DNA from: Anthropogastromicrobium sp963652495
Lineage (GTDB): Bacteria; Bacillota; Clostridia; Lachnospirales; Lachnospiraceae
Reading direction: 5' to 3'
Assembly (NCBI GenBank): GCA_963652495.1
Contig: CAVJTU010000008.1
Location: 1 to 64,000, forward strand
Length of the DNA stretch: 64,000 nucleotides
The notes under the pieces were generated by a model that worked only from the letters and a program-made list of their open reading frames with translations, was not told where the DNA came from and ran no database searches. The stretch's first letter is position 1. Every line of letters begins with the position of its first letter. The position numbers and the translations under genes are program-made. Shown piece after piece: positions 35,318-44,306 of the stretch.

Positions 35318-35743
35318 ATGAATATCGACGCAGAAGTTTTAATGAAGGAAGCAATCGAAGCCAGAAAGATGGCTTATACGCCATATTCTCATTTTCAGGT
35401 AGGAGCAGCACTTCTTACCGCGGATGGAAAGATTTATCGTGGCTGCAACATTGAAAATGCCGGCTATACGCCAAGCAACTGTGCTGAACGTACCGCATTT
35501 TTTAAGGCAGTCAGCGAGGGAGAGCGTTCCTTTGCCGCAATCGCTATCGTGGCAGGGTCTGAGGGCGGCGAGCTTGTATTGACTGCTCCGTGCGGTGTGT
35601 GCCGTCAGGTAATGATGGAATTTTGTGATTACGAGACTTTCCCGATCATTTTGGGAACCTCTCCAAGTGATTACAGGATCATGACTTTAAAGGAAATTCT
35701 TCCGCTGGGATTTGGACCGAAGAACCTTAAAATCAAATTGTAA
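35318..35743 (+). CDS. cdd: Cytidine deaminase
   Basis: 141 residues. Deaminates cytidine and deoxycytidine to uridine and deoxyuridine. Zinc ligands and catalytic Glu are in CAE (55-57) and PCGVCRQ (Cys92, Cys95), the tetrameric short-type CDA pattern. Start ATG after AGAAAGGAAC. Last gene of the nucleoside transport operon; its product feeds udp and udk encoded 11 kb upstream. Confidence 0.96.
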   Translation: MNIDAEVLMKEAIEARKMAYTPYSHFQVGAALLTADGKIYRGCNIENAGYTPSNCAERTAFFKAVSEGERSFAAIAIVAGSEGGELVLTAPCGVCRQVMMEFCDYETFPIILGTSPSDYRIMTLKEILPLGFGPKNLKIKL

Positions 35744-35756
35744 TAAATAGTGAATG

Positions 35757-35804
35757 AAAAAGGTGCCGATCTGAGGATAAAATCTTCGGGGAGGCACTTT
35801 TTTT
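35757..35804 (+). terminator. Terminator after cdd
   Basis: AAAAGGTGCC and GGCACTTTT enclose an inner CCGAT/ATCTTCGG pairing, followed by TTTTTTT. Confidence 0.75.
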
Positions 35805-35834
35805 CGTCTATTATATGAAATTGGTAAAATTGAA

Positions 35835-35863
35835 TTGAATTGTTTGAAATTTTGTGGTATGAT
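35835..35863 (+). promoter_or_regulatory. Promoter of the 495-residue protein gene
   Basis: TTGAAT, 17 bases, TATGAT, about 54 bases before the ATG. Confidence 0.55.
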
Positions 35864-35916
35864 AGGTGCAGAAATCACATAGAAAAAGCTGCACGACAGC
35901 GAAAGAGAGGTAATAA

Positions 35917-37404
35917 ATGGCAGAGGAAAAGATGCAGGCTGCGAGGATCCTGCTTAAAAACCCATACAGGCAGGTGATTCTTCAGGACTATAATAAAACA
36001 CTGGAGAATCATAAGTTCCGCAAAAAGATCGAGGGAATTGAAAACGAAATCTCCTGGTTTACTGGTAAGAGCAGCCAGTACAGAGTAGAGGATCGTCAGG
36101 GATTCTTTAAACATTTTCAGAAAAATTATGCAGGCAAAAAGCATGCGCCGCTGACACCAATGTATCGTCCGCTCAGTTCTTACAAATTTGGCGAAGAGCC
36201 AGAGGTTGTTTACTTTATGATGCTCTTTGTAAAGAAGGATGAGGAGTTAAAAGAGTTTCAGAACGATCATCCGAATCGTCAGGAAGTCCTTTCAAGTGAT
36301 GTGCTGCGTGTGCGTTATCTGAAGCTTCGCAATGAATATCGTCTGCTTGGCGCATTGCTTGACAGCTTAGACAAGGGCGTTGGTGCAATTGAAGTGACCA
36401 TCGCAGAGCACTTTGTAACTGATTATACCCAGAACATGGACAAGTTAAGTGTTTCACAGCTGAACAGCCGTTTCTTCCGTTCTCTTCGTGCGCAGAAGAC
36501 GGATCAGAGTTTTGCTCTGTTAGCACTTTTAAAGGAAAAGAATGCACCTGATACTGATTACATGGAATTGCTTGCAAATTATAATGCAAGAGATTTCAAG
36601 AAGTTAATCGAACTTGCTGACAAGTTCCCAAAGGAAAATCGCAACTATCAGCCGGTTGTGGTACTTCGCACCGAGGCACAGGCAAGACTTGGAAATGTTC
36701 AGGGCTTTATTGAGAGTTTCAAGGCAATTGATGACGAGGTTATCGACACCGTTCATTTTCTGTTCCTGCTGCAGGAACTGATCACGCATGCCGATTATAA
36801 GGAGCTTGATAATGACGAGTTTGATCTGGCGATTCAGGAACTGCTAAAGAGCAAGTTCAAGCAGGTTGAGTCCTCCACATTTGCAGGATCCGTAAGCAGA
36901 AACTTTATAAACTTCCTGTTGGAGGGATTGCCGATCGCAGAGGAGCTTGCTGCAATTAAGAAGGAGAAGGGCGAGGAAGCAATTCCGCAGGATCGTCTGG
37001 ATCGTCTGTATCAGTTACAGATGGCACTTGATCTGTATCCGAACGAGGATGTCAGCAGCCTGATCGATGTTGAGAATATCGAGGAAAATGGTTCTGCAAA
37101 GAGCAGAGAGAAAATCGGTCGTCTGGCATTGAGCCTGCTGTTGGAGAAGAGCCAGGACAAGAGCTTCGACAATATCTATCTGGCATTTCAGGCATTGGCA
37201 CGTATGGGACTTCAGAAAGCATTCGTATCGAATGTCGAGAATAATCTGCAGGCATTGGTTCAGTTTGGAAAGAATGGACAGAAGAGAGCATTTGATCTGA
37301 TCAAGGCAGCTTATATTGCAAAGAAAGGCGCAGGTCTTGATACCGCAGAGCTTGAGAAAATATTAAACGAGTACGGTATCAGCCTTGAGATTCAGACAAA
37401 GTAA
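35917..37404 (+). CDS. Conserved-looking protein of unknown function, helical
   Basis: 495 residues, ATG after GAGAGG. No family is recognised. It has no signal peptide or membrane segment and is strongly helical and charged. An N-terminal part of about 150 residues is basic and polar (RILLKNPYRQVILQDY, then aromatic stretches such as EVVYFMMLFV). The middle and C-terminal parts look like repeated helical pairs (for example LRTEAQARLGNVQGFIESFKAI, then LALSLLLEKSQDKSFDNI), suggestive of a TPR or HEAT-like scaffold. It has its own promoter and terminator, so it seems to be a single-gene unit between cdd and fbp. Codon use looks like its neighbours, arguing for a resident gene. Confidence 0.75.
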   Translation: MAEEKMQAARILLKNPYRQVILQDYNKTLENHKFRKKIEGIENEISWFTGKSSQYRVEDRQGFFKHFQKNYAGKKHAPLTPMYRPLSSYKFGEEPEVVYFMMLFVKKDEELKEFQNDHPNRQEVLSSDVLRVRYLKLRNEYRLLGALLDSLDKGVGAIEVTIAEHFVTDYTQNMDKLSVSQLNSRFFRSLRAQKTDQSFALLALLKEKNAPDTDYMELLANYNARDFKKLIELADKFPKENRNYQPVVVLRTEAQARLGNVQGFIESFKAIDDEVIDTVHFLFLLQELITHADYKELDNDEFDLAIQELLKSKFKQVESSTFAGSVSRNFINFLLEGLPIAEELAAIKKEKGEEAIPQDRLDRLYQLQMALDLYPNEDVSSLIDVENIEENGSAKSREKIGRLALSLLLEKSQDKSFDNIYLAFQALARMGLQKAFVSNVENNLQALVQFGKNGQKRAFDLIKAAYIAKKGAGLDTAELEKILNEYGISLEIQTK

Positions 37405-37450
37405 GTCATAGACATAAGAGAAAAGTCCGCAGCAATGCTGCCTGGACGTG

Positions 37451-37485
37451 AAAAGGGCAGCTGCTTTTTTGCAGCCGCCTTTTTC
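37451..37485 (+). terminator. Terminator after the 495-residue protein gene
   Basis: AAAAGG.GCAGCTGC and GCAGCCGCCTTTT around TTTTTT loop, then TTT. A second small hairpin (GCAGCAATGCTGC) is just upstream. Confidence 0.75.
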
Positions 37486-37596
37486 GATAGCATGATTTAT
37501 GGATAAACGCCACTTGCTTCGTTCCCGGGTACGGTAAATGACGATATAAGACAGTATAAACGATATGTATTTTTTTATTCAAAAAGGGAGGAAACT

Positions 37597-39603
37597 ATGG
37601 AAGAACGATATCTGCAGCTGCTCGCAAGAGAATATCCAAATCGCCGTTCAGCGTTATGTGAGATTGCGAACCTGACAGCAATGAGCAGTCTGCCAAAAGG
37701 CACCGAATATTTTTTTAGTGATCTGCACGGCGAATATAAGGGCTTTTCCGAGCTGATGAATGGCGCATCTGGCGTCATACGCGAGAAGATTCGCATTCAG
37801 TTTGCTGATGTGCTGACAAATCCACAGCAAAATCTGCTGGCTAATCTGATCTACAATCCGGTCAAGGTGTTTAATCTGATGCATGAGTACGGTTGTGATA
37901 CCGATCGGTGGACGAGAGATACGATTTTTTATCTGACACAGCTATGCCGCGGTGTCAGTGCAAAATATTCCCGTGTGCATGTGCGCAGCAAGATTCCGCA
38001 CGAGTACGAATATCTGGTGGAAGAATTGCTCTATCCGGGTCAGGAGGAAGGTCGTATTGAATATTGCAGCCAGATCATTGATGCAATCGTGACAAGCGGT
38101 CTTGCAAGTACGTTTATTCCGCAATTTTGTAAGCTGATTCGCGGCCTCACGATGGACTGGATTCATGTGATTGGCGATATTTTCGACCGAGGACCACGCC
38201 CGGACCGCATTATGGAGAAACTGATCGAGTACGGAGATGTGGATATTCAGTGGGGAAATCATGATATTTCCTGGATGGGAGCTGCCTGCGGTAATCGCAT
38301 TCTGATTGCAAATGTTGTGCGCATAGGTATCAGCTATAACAATTTTGACTGCCTTGAGGATGGCTATGGAATTAATCTTCGTTCACTGTCCGATTTTGCA
38401 TCGGTTGCCTATCGCGATGACCCGTGCGAGCGTTTCCAGCCAACGATTCTTGATGAGAATGTTTATGATAAGGTAGCGATAAATTTGTCTTCGAAGATGC
38501 ACAAGGCGATGGCAATTATTCAGCTCAAATTGATCGGTCAGATGGTACATCGTCATCCGGAATATCATATGGAAGACCGGAATTTATTGGAACACATTGA
38601 TTACGAGAAAGGACTCTATCAGTATAATGGCATTACGTGTCCGCTGACGGATACGAACTTTCCAACCGTAGATCCGAAAAATCCATTGGCACTTACATCA
38701 CAGGAAGCACAGCTGATGGATGTGCTTGCCGCATCGTTTTCCCACAGTGAGGCTTTGCAGCGTCATGTGCGCTTCCTTTACAGCAGTGGAAGCATGTATC
38801 TTTGTATGAATGGGAATCTGCTGTTTCATGGTTGTATTCCGATGAATGAGGACGGAAGCTTTGAAAAGGTCGAGGTGGATGGAGTGGCATATTCTGGAAA
38901 AGCACTTCTTGACAGGCTTGAAAAAGCAGCGCGGGAAGCCTATTTCCTGCCGAAGGGACACCCCGATAAGCAAAAAAATGTTGATAAAATGTGGCTTTTG
39001 TGGTGCAGCGCACAATCACCTCTGTTTGGCAAGAGCCGAATGTCTGCATTTGAACGCTATTTTACAAAAGAAAAAGCGCTGCACGAAGAGATTTATAACA
39101 GCTATTATCGTCTGAATGCCGACCCGCATGTGTGCGAGCGTATATTACGGGAGTTTGGCGTGGATGAGGTACATGGTCACATCATAAATGGTCACGTTCC
39201 GGTGCGTCAGAAGGATGGCGAAAAACCGATTAAAGCAGACGGCAAGTTATACGTGATTGACGGAGGATTGTCAAAAGCCTATCAGACAAAAACAGGAATT
39301 GCAGGTTATACATTAATCTTTAACTCCCATTATCTGGCATTGGCGCAGCACCACGATTATATCGCACATCCGCTGTCACAGTCAGAGCAAGATGAGATGC
39401 CGACTATTCAGATTACAGAAACGATGAAAAAGCGCATTCTGGTAGCAGACACGGATGCAGGCAGGAAATTGGCCTTGCGCATCAATGAGCTGCGCGAGCT
39501 TGTAGAGGCGTACGAGAGTGGACGCATTATCGAAAAGACAATCGCTGCATATCCCAAAATACCTTCGAGTCTGCATATGGAAACTATGGAAATTGTACGA
39601 TAA
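37597..39603 (+). CDS. fbp: Fructose-1,6-bisphosphatase, class III
   Basis: 668 residues, the usual length of the Firmicutes class III enzyme (Bacillus YydE/Fbp about 670). Hydrolyses fructose-1,6-bisphosphate to fructose-6-phosphate in gluconeogenesis. The metallophosphatase motifs are FFSDLHGEY, VIGDIFDRGPRPD, QWGNHDISWMGA and later VHGHIINGHVPVR. ATG after GGGAGG. Followed by a glycogen branching enzyme, so this stretch handles storage of gluconeogenic carbon. Cytoplasmic. Confidence 0.96.
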   Translation: MEERYLQLLAREYPNRRSALCEIANLTAMSSLPKGTEYFFSDLHGEYKGFSELMNGASGVIREKIRIQFADVLTNPQQNLLANLIYNPVKVFNLMHEYGCDTDRWTRDTIFYLTQLCRGVSAKYSRVHVRSKIPHEYEYLVEELLYPGQEEGRIEYCSQIIDAIVTSGLASTFIPQFCKLIRGLTMDWIHVIGDIFDRGPRPDRIMEKLIEYGDVDIQWGNHDISWMGAACGNRILIANVVRIGISYNNFDCLEDGYGINLRSLSDFASVAYRDDPCERFQPTILDENVYDKVAINLSSKMHKAMAIIQLKLIGQMVHRHPEYHMEDRNLLEHIDYEKGLYQYNGITCPLTDTNFPTVDPKNPLALTSQEAQLMDVLAASFSHSEALQRHVRFLYSSGSMYLCMNGNLLFHGCIPMNEDGSFEKVEVDGVAYSGKALLDRLEKAAREAYFLPKGHPDKQKNVDKMWLLWCSAQSPLFGKSRMSAFERYFTKEKALHEEIYNSYYRLNADPHVCERILREFGVDEVHGHIINGHVPVRQKDGEKPIKADGKLYVIDGGLSKAYQTKTGIAGYTLIFNSHYLALAQHHDYIAHPLSQSEQDEMPTIQITETMKKRILVADTDAGRKLALRINELRELVEAYESGRIIEKTIAAYPKIPSSLHMETMEIVR

Positions 39604-39725
39604 CGTCAAAACAAACACGAATATTCATAGAGATATTGACGAAAAACTGAAAAAGGTGTATGATGTATCTGTCTATTCGTAATTTCAGAAAAGGTTTTGT
39701 GGGAACCGGAAAGGTAAGGAAAGTT

Positions 39726-42035
39726 ATGAAGTACAAGATTATGGAATACGATGATGTGCTGAAGCTTTATGAAGCTGATCTGGATCTGCGCGTCAATAGT
39801 TATCACAAGAAGAGAGAGGAACTGGTTGGCGCAAAGGGATCGATTGTGGATTTTGCCAATGGACATGAGTACTTTGGTATACACAGAACACCGGAAGGCT
39901 GGGTTTACCGTGAGTGGGCACCTGGCGCTTCTAAGATGTATCTGGCTGGAGAGTTTAATGGCTGGAATCACAGAAAGCATCCGATGGAGAAGCTGGAAAA
40001 TGGCATTTTCGAACTAAAACTGTCAAAGGATACGCTGTGGAACGGCTGCAAGGTCTTAGCGATTGTCGAGCATGACGGACAGGAACTGGAGCGTATTCCG
40101 CTATATGCGAGAAGAGTCGTACAGGATCCAGAGACTTACCAGTGGAGTGCAGAAGTATATGATCCAGAGACACCGTTTGAGTGGACGGATCAGGATTTTC
40201 ACAGTGAACTGCCGCCGTATATTTATGAGTGTCATGTAGGCATGGCTCAGGAGGAAGGAAAAGTTGGCTCTTATCTTGAGTTTGCAGATAACATACTTCC
40301 ACGCATTCAGGATCTTGGATATAATACAATCCAGATTATGGCCATTATGGAGCATCCTTACTACGGTTCCTTTGGTTATCAGATCGGCAGCTTTTTTGCA
40401 CCGGCATCCAGAAGCGGTATGCCGGAGGAGCTGAAATATCTGGTAAATAAGGCACATAATATGGGTATCCGCGTGCTGCTCGATGTGGTACATTCTCATG
40501 CGGCAAAGAATACACGCGAGGGTATCAATGAGTTTGACGGAACGGATTATCAGTTTTTCCACAGTGGCGCAAGAGGTTACCATCAGGCATGGGATACCAG
40601 ATTATTTAATTATGGAAAGAACGAGGTTCTTCATTTCCTGCTTTCCAACTTAAAATATTGGATGCAGGAGTTCCATTTTGACGGATTCCGTTTCGATGGT
40701 GTCACCAGTATGCTGTATCTGGATCATGGTCTGGGAACAAGCTTTGATCATTATGACAAGTATTTTTCTATGAATACCGATATCGAGGCAATCACCTATC
40801 TGACTCTGGCAAATGAGCTGATTCACACATATAAAAAGGGTGCACTTGCGATTGCAGAGGATATGTCCGGTATGCCGGGTATGTGTATCCCGATCGATGA
40901 GGGCGGTATTGGTTTTGATTATCGTCTGGCGATGGGTATTCCGGATATGTGGATCAAGTTCCTGAAGGAATACAAGGATGAGGACTGGGATATGTGGAAG
41001 CTCTGGCATGAGCTGACCAGCCACAGACCGCACGAGAAGGTTATCGCATATGCAGAGTCTCACGATCAGGCACTCGTAGGCGACAAGACGATTATGTTCC
41101 GTCTGTGTGACAAGGAAATGTACTGGTCTATGGAGAAGAACACTCAGAATTACATCATTGACAGAGGCATTGCACTCCACAAGATGATTCGTTTCATCAC
41201 GATGACGCTTGGCGGTGAGGGCTATCTGAACTTTATGGGCAATGAGTTCGGTCATCCGGAGTGGATTGACTTTCCAAGAGAGGGGAATGGCTGGAGCTAC
41301 CATTATTGCAGACGTCAGTGGAGCTTAGTCGATAACAAGGATTTGAAGTACTGCTGGTTGAATGATTTTGATAAGGCAATGATCGCATTCACTAAGGAGC
41401 ATCGTATCTTGGAGGATGAAAATCCATACAATATGTGGGTACATCAGCAGGATAATATGATGATCTACGAGAAGGGCAAGGTTGTATTTACCTTCAACTT
41501 CCATCCAGGTCGCTCTTTCGAGGGATATTTCGTTCCGGTATCCAAGGCCGGAAGATATCATGCCGTTTTAACTTCCGATGAAAGCAGATTTGGTGGGCAG
41601 GATCGTATCGCAGAGGATATTGTCTATAACACCATCGAGCTGCCGGACGGAAGAACCGGATTCTTCGCTTATCTGCCAAGCCGTACAGCGGCAGCATTCT
41701 GTAGAATCGAGGACGAAGAACCAAAAAAAGAGATTGCGGCTGCTAAGGATGCGGCAGAGGCACCTGCAAAGAAAAGAAGAGGCCGCCCGAGAAAAGTAAA
41801 GTCAGAGGAGGCTGTGGCAGAGGCAGCACCTGTTGAAACCGCAGCGTCTACAGAGGCACCGGCAGAAAAGCCAAAGAGAGGCCGTCGCAAAAAGGCAGAG
41901 ATCGAGGCTGAGAAGGCCGCAGAATCTGTGGGAGCAGTCAAAGCAAAGCCGATTGCAGTTGTAGAAACGACCGAAGCACCTGCAAAGAAAAGAAGAGGTC
42001 GCCCAAGAAAGGTAAGACCAATCGAAGAGCAGTAA
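39726..42035 (+). CDS. glgB: 1,4-alpha-glucan branching enzyme with AT-hook-like C-terminal tail
   Basis: 769 residues from ATG 39726; 22 earlier in-frame codons lack a ribosome site. Makes alpha-1,6 branches in glycogen. A CBM48 domain (GWVYREWAPGASKMYLAGEFNGW) precedes a GH13 barrel with DVVHSHAAKN, GFRFDGVTSM (nucleophile Asp), AIAEDMSGMP (acid Glu) and ESHDQAL. The order resembles the eukaryote-like GBE1 branch. The GH13 C-domain ends near residue 660. The last 100 residues are Ala/Glu/Lys-rich and carry KKRRGRPRKV twice (RGRPRK at 685-690 and 757-762) and RGRRKK between. This motif is that of DNA-binding AT-hooks and is not part of known GlgB enzymes. Confidence 0.92.
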   Translation: MKYKIMEYDDVLKLYEADLDLRVNSYHKKREELVGAKGSIVDFANGHEYFGIHRTPEGWVYREWAPGASKMYLAGEFNGWNHRKHPMEKLENGIFELKLSKDTLWNGCKVLAIVEHDGQELERIPLYARRVVQDPETYQWSAEVYDPETPFEWTDQDFHSELPPYIYECHVGMAQEEGKVGSYLEFADNILPRIQDLGYNTIQIMAIMEHPYYGSFGYQIGSFFAPASRSGMPEELKYLVNKAHNMGIRVLLDVVHSHAAKNTREGINEFDGTDYQFFHSGARGYHQAWDTRLFNYGKNEVLHFLLSNLKYWMQEFHFDGFRFDGVTSMLYLDHGLGTSFDHYDKYFSMNTDIEAITYLTLANELIHTYKKGALAIAEDMSGMPGMCIPIDEGGIGFDYRLAMGIPDMWIKFLKEYKDEDWDMWKLWHELTSHRPHEKVIAYAESHDQALVGDKTIMFRLCDKEMYWSMEKNTQNYIIDRGIALHKMIRFITMTLGGEGYLNFMGNEFGHPEWIDFPREGNGWSYHYCRRQWSLVDNKDLKYCWLNDFDKAMIAFTKEHRILEDENPYNMWVHQQDNMMIYEKGKVVFTFNFHPGRSFEGYFVPVSKAGRYHAVLTSDESRFGGQDRIAEDIVYNTIELPDGRTGFFAYLPSRTAAAFCRIEDEEPKKEIAAAKDAAEAPAKKRRGRPRKVKSEEAVAEAAPVETAASTEAPAEKPKRGRRKKAEIEAEKAAESVGAVKAKPIAVVETTEAPAKKRRGRPRKVRPIEEQ

Positions 42036-42040
42036 GAGAC

Positions 42041-42060
42041 TTTTTGACCCTGGTATCAAA
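42041..42060 (-). repeat. Dispersed repeat family 1, inverted half copy
   Basis: Contains the reverse complement of GATACCAGGGTCAAAA, the left half of the copy at 27482. Lies just after glgB. Confidence 0.55.
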
Positions 42061-42076
42061 TATAGAAGACAGAAGA

Positions 42077-42110
42077 AAGAGGAACCGCCCGAAAGGGAGT
42101 TCCTCTTTTA
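42077..42110. terminator. Bidirectional terminator between glgB and the AraC gene
   Basis: GAGGAAC and GTTCCTC with inner CCC-GAAA-GGG, A-rich on the left (AGAAGAAA) and TTTTA on the right. Confidence 0.75.
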
Positions 42111-42150
42111 TATGCATATATAACATTTATGGATTTTCCAAACGACAGTT

Positions 42151-43092
42151 TTATTTCTCAGCTTCCATCCAGCCGTTGCATTTCATGATCTTTGCCTTTT
42201 GCAGGCGTTCGTCCTGACTGTCGCAGCAGCGGTATTCTCTTGGCGACATGCCAATCATGCGGTTAAAATACCGGTTAAAGCTTGAAATTGAGTGGAAACC
42301 GACGTCCTCCGAGATGTTTAGAATGGAATCCTCTGTGGAGCGAAGCAAATAGCATGCCTTATTGATTCGCACGGTATTTAAGTATTCAAGTGGACTGCGC
42401 CCCATTGCCAGATTAAAAATACGGCGAAAATGAGTTGGACTTAATCCACATAACTCTGCCAAATAATCCATCGAAAAACTTGTCATATAATTTTTTTTGA
42501 TATATTCGAGTGCCGGAACAATTGAGAGAGTCGATGCGTTCTCAGGTGTTTCTGACGCTGAAATTTTTTCCGGAAGAAAAGCAGCGACCTCAATCATCAT
42601 CGAAAGAAAATCAGAACGAACCTTTAAATGGTGATTTGCCGGCTTTTCCTGCATGGCATAGCAGATCTGATTAAAATAAAAAGATACAGAACGACAGTGA
42701 CCGGCTGGAATTAAAAAGGCGGTATTTATTTTTTTGAGAAGCTCTGAGGCTTGCTTTGCATAGCCGCCCATCAGTGGGTCAAGAAGCTCTTGCGGGTCGA
42801 CAAACAGGTAAGTCCAGCGGCTCTGTGTACCTGGTGCACTGTAAGTGGTATGCGGAATATTTCTCGCAATAAGTGTAATGTCTCCTGCAGAAAAATGGCA
42901 TGTATTTTTTTGAATTACAAGAGTGCCTTCGCCTTCGTGACACAGCCCAATTTCAAGACAGTTATGAAAATGAAGATTTTCGCTTGGAATATCCGAAATC
43001 CACCATTGATTTCCAGTCAACAACAGTACCGGAAATTCAACGCGAAGCGGATAATTACGAAATTCGGTAATGATATTTTTTTGTTTTGCCAT
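42151..43092 (-). CDS. AraC-family transcriptional regulator, cupin sensor
   Basis: 313 residues. The N-terminal part (about 20-110) is a cupin-like sensing domain (LHFHNCLEIGLCHEGEGTLVI, GDITLIARNIPHTTYS), and the end is a pair of helix-turn-helix motifs (MDYLAELCGLSPTHFRRIFNLAMGRSPLEYLNTVRI and ISEDVGFHSISSFNRYFNRMIGMSPREYR). The divergent sugar transporter genes and the intergenic direct repeats at 43207-43225 make regulation of that transporter the likely role. Ligand is probably a sugar but cannot be read from sequence. Confidence 0.93.
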   Translation of the reverse strand: MAKQKNIITEFRNYPLRVEFPVLLLTGNQWWISDIPSENLHFHNCLEIGLCHEGEGTLVIQKNTCHFSAGDITLIARNIPHTTYSAPGTQSRWTYLFVDPQELLDPLMGGYAKQASELLKKINTAFLIPAGHCRSVSFYFNQICYAMQEKPANHHLKVRSDFLSMMIEVAAFLPEKISASETPENASTLSIVPALEYIKKNYMTSFSMDYLAELCGLSPTHFRRIFNLAMGRSPLEYLNTVRINKACYLLRSTEDSILNISEDVGFHSISSFNRYFNRMIGMSPREYRCCDSQDERLQKAKIMKCNGWMEAEK

Positions 43093-43206
43093 AATTTACC
43101 CCATCTATAACATTAATTTTATGCAAAATCATCTGCTTTTTATGGTTTTATTTTACTCGAATCGTTCATGTTTGTCAAATTGAAACGCGCTTTGACGTCG
43201 CGATTG

Positions 43207-43225
43207 TATGAAAATATATGAAAAT
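43207..43225. promoter_or_regulatory. Direct repeat, candidate AraC binding site
   Basis: TATGAAAAT occurs twice, 10 bases apart (43207-43215 and 43217-43225), one helical turn, in the divergent region between the AraC gene and the sugar transporter. AraC-family proteins commonly bind such repeats. Seen directly; binding is inferred. Confidence 0.5.
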
Positions 43226-43258
43226 GGTTGGAATTGCATAGTATCTGCAAAGGTTTGA

Positions 43259-43287
43259 TTAGAAAAAATGATAGAGTATGCTACAAT
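43259..43287 (+). promoter_or_regulatory. Extended -10 promoter of the sugar transporter operon
   Basis: TTAGAA, 17 bases, TACAAT with a TG one base before the -10 (TGCTACAAT). A weak -35 fits an activator-dependent promoter; the AraC-type direct repeat lies 34 bases upstream. Confidence 0.5.
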
Positions 43288-43343
43288 AAAAACAATCAAG
43301 TGTAACATATTGCACTATAAAAAGAGAAAGGAGGAGACAAACT

Positions 43344-44291
43344 ATGGCAAAAGCGACAATTAGCAAGGGCGTGAAGACAAAGACGACCTGGGCAAATGCT
43401 TTGAAACGGGATTGGCAGTTATATCTTCTTTTAATGATTCCTGTTGCTTTAGTTGTGATCTTCAATTATGCATCATATGGCGGCATCCGCATGATCTTTA
43501 TGGATTATAAGCCTGCAAAGGGTTATGCCGGAAGCAAGTGGGTAGGTTGGGATACGTTCCGTAAAGTATTCAAGGATAAAGATTTTATCCGTGCACTAAA
43601 GAGTTCAATCGTATTCAACCTTTTGGATTTGGCAGTTGGTTTCCCAATGCCAATCATTTTAGCATTGATTTTGAACGAACTTCGTTTCCCGCGATTTAAG
43701 AAAGTTACGCAGACAATTCTTTATCTGCCGCATTTCCTTTCCTGGGTTATCGTCGGAAGCGTTGCTTATCAGATGTTCCGTCCATCTACCGGTATGGTAA
43801 ACGTATTCTTAATGAATGCAGGTATTATTGAAACTGGTATCCCATTTTTGACAGAAAAATGGCACTGGGCAGTTACCTACCTGTTGATCGGTGTATGGCA
43901 GGGAATGGGCTGGGGCACCATTATTTATCTGGCAGCCATCACCGGTATCAGCGGTGAACTTTACGAGGCGGCCATGATCGACGGTGCAAACCGCTGGCAG
44001 CGTATGTGGAATATTACACTTCCTGGAATTAAAGGAACGGTTGTTACCTTGCTTATCATGAATCTTGGTAAAGTTATGGGCAGTAACTACGAACGTCTGG
44101 ATCAGTTTGGAAATACGCAGGTTAAGGATTTCTCCTATCAGCTTGCAATCTATATTTATGACAAGGGTCTTGCAAGTGCAAAGTTCAGTATGGCAACCGC
44201 AGTAGGTATCTTCCAGTCTCTGGTAGGACTTGTACTCGTTCTGTTATCTGACCGTGTTGCGAAGATGCTTGGCGAGGAAGGATTATTATAA
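43344..44291 (+). CDS. Carbohydrate ABC transporter permease, LplB/YteP-like
   Basis: 315 residues, ATG after AAAGGAGGAG. Membrane channel subunit for oligosaccharide uptake. About six membrane segments; the first follows RDWQLYLLLMIPVALVVIFNYA, and the EAA loop is LYEAAMIDGANRWQRMWNITLPGI. The LplB/YteP branch usually imports plant polysaccharide fragments (for example rhamnogalacturonan or xylan oligosaccharides), but the substrate here is unknown. Partner permease and binding protein follow; no ATPase gene is present, as is common since a shared MsmK-like ATPase serves many such systems. Confidence 0.93.
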   Translation: MAKATISKGVKTKTTWANALKRDWQLYLLLMIPVALVVIFNYASYGGIRMIFMDYKPAKGYAGSKWVGWDTFRKVFKDKDFIRALKSSIVFNLLDLAVGFPMPIILALILNELRFPRFKKVTQTILYLPHFLSWVIVGSVAYQMFRPSTGMVNVFLMNAGIIETGIPFLTEKWHWAVTYLLIGVWQGMGWGTIIYLAAITGISGELYEAAMIDGANRWQRMWNITLPGIKGTVVTLLIMNLGKVMGSNYERLDQFGNTQVKDFSYQLAIYIYDKGLASAKFSMATAVGIFQSLVGLVLVLLSDRVAKMLGEEGLL

Positions 44292-44306
44292 GGAGGGTGA
44301 ATTGTC

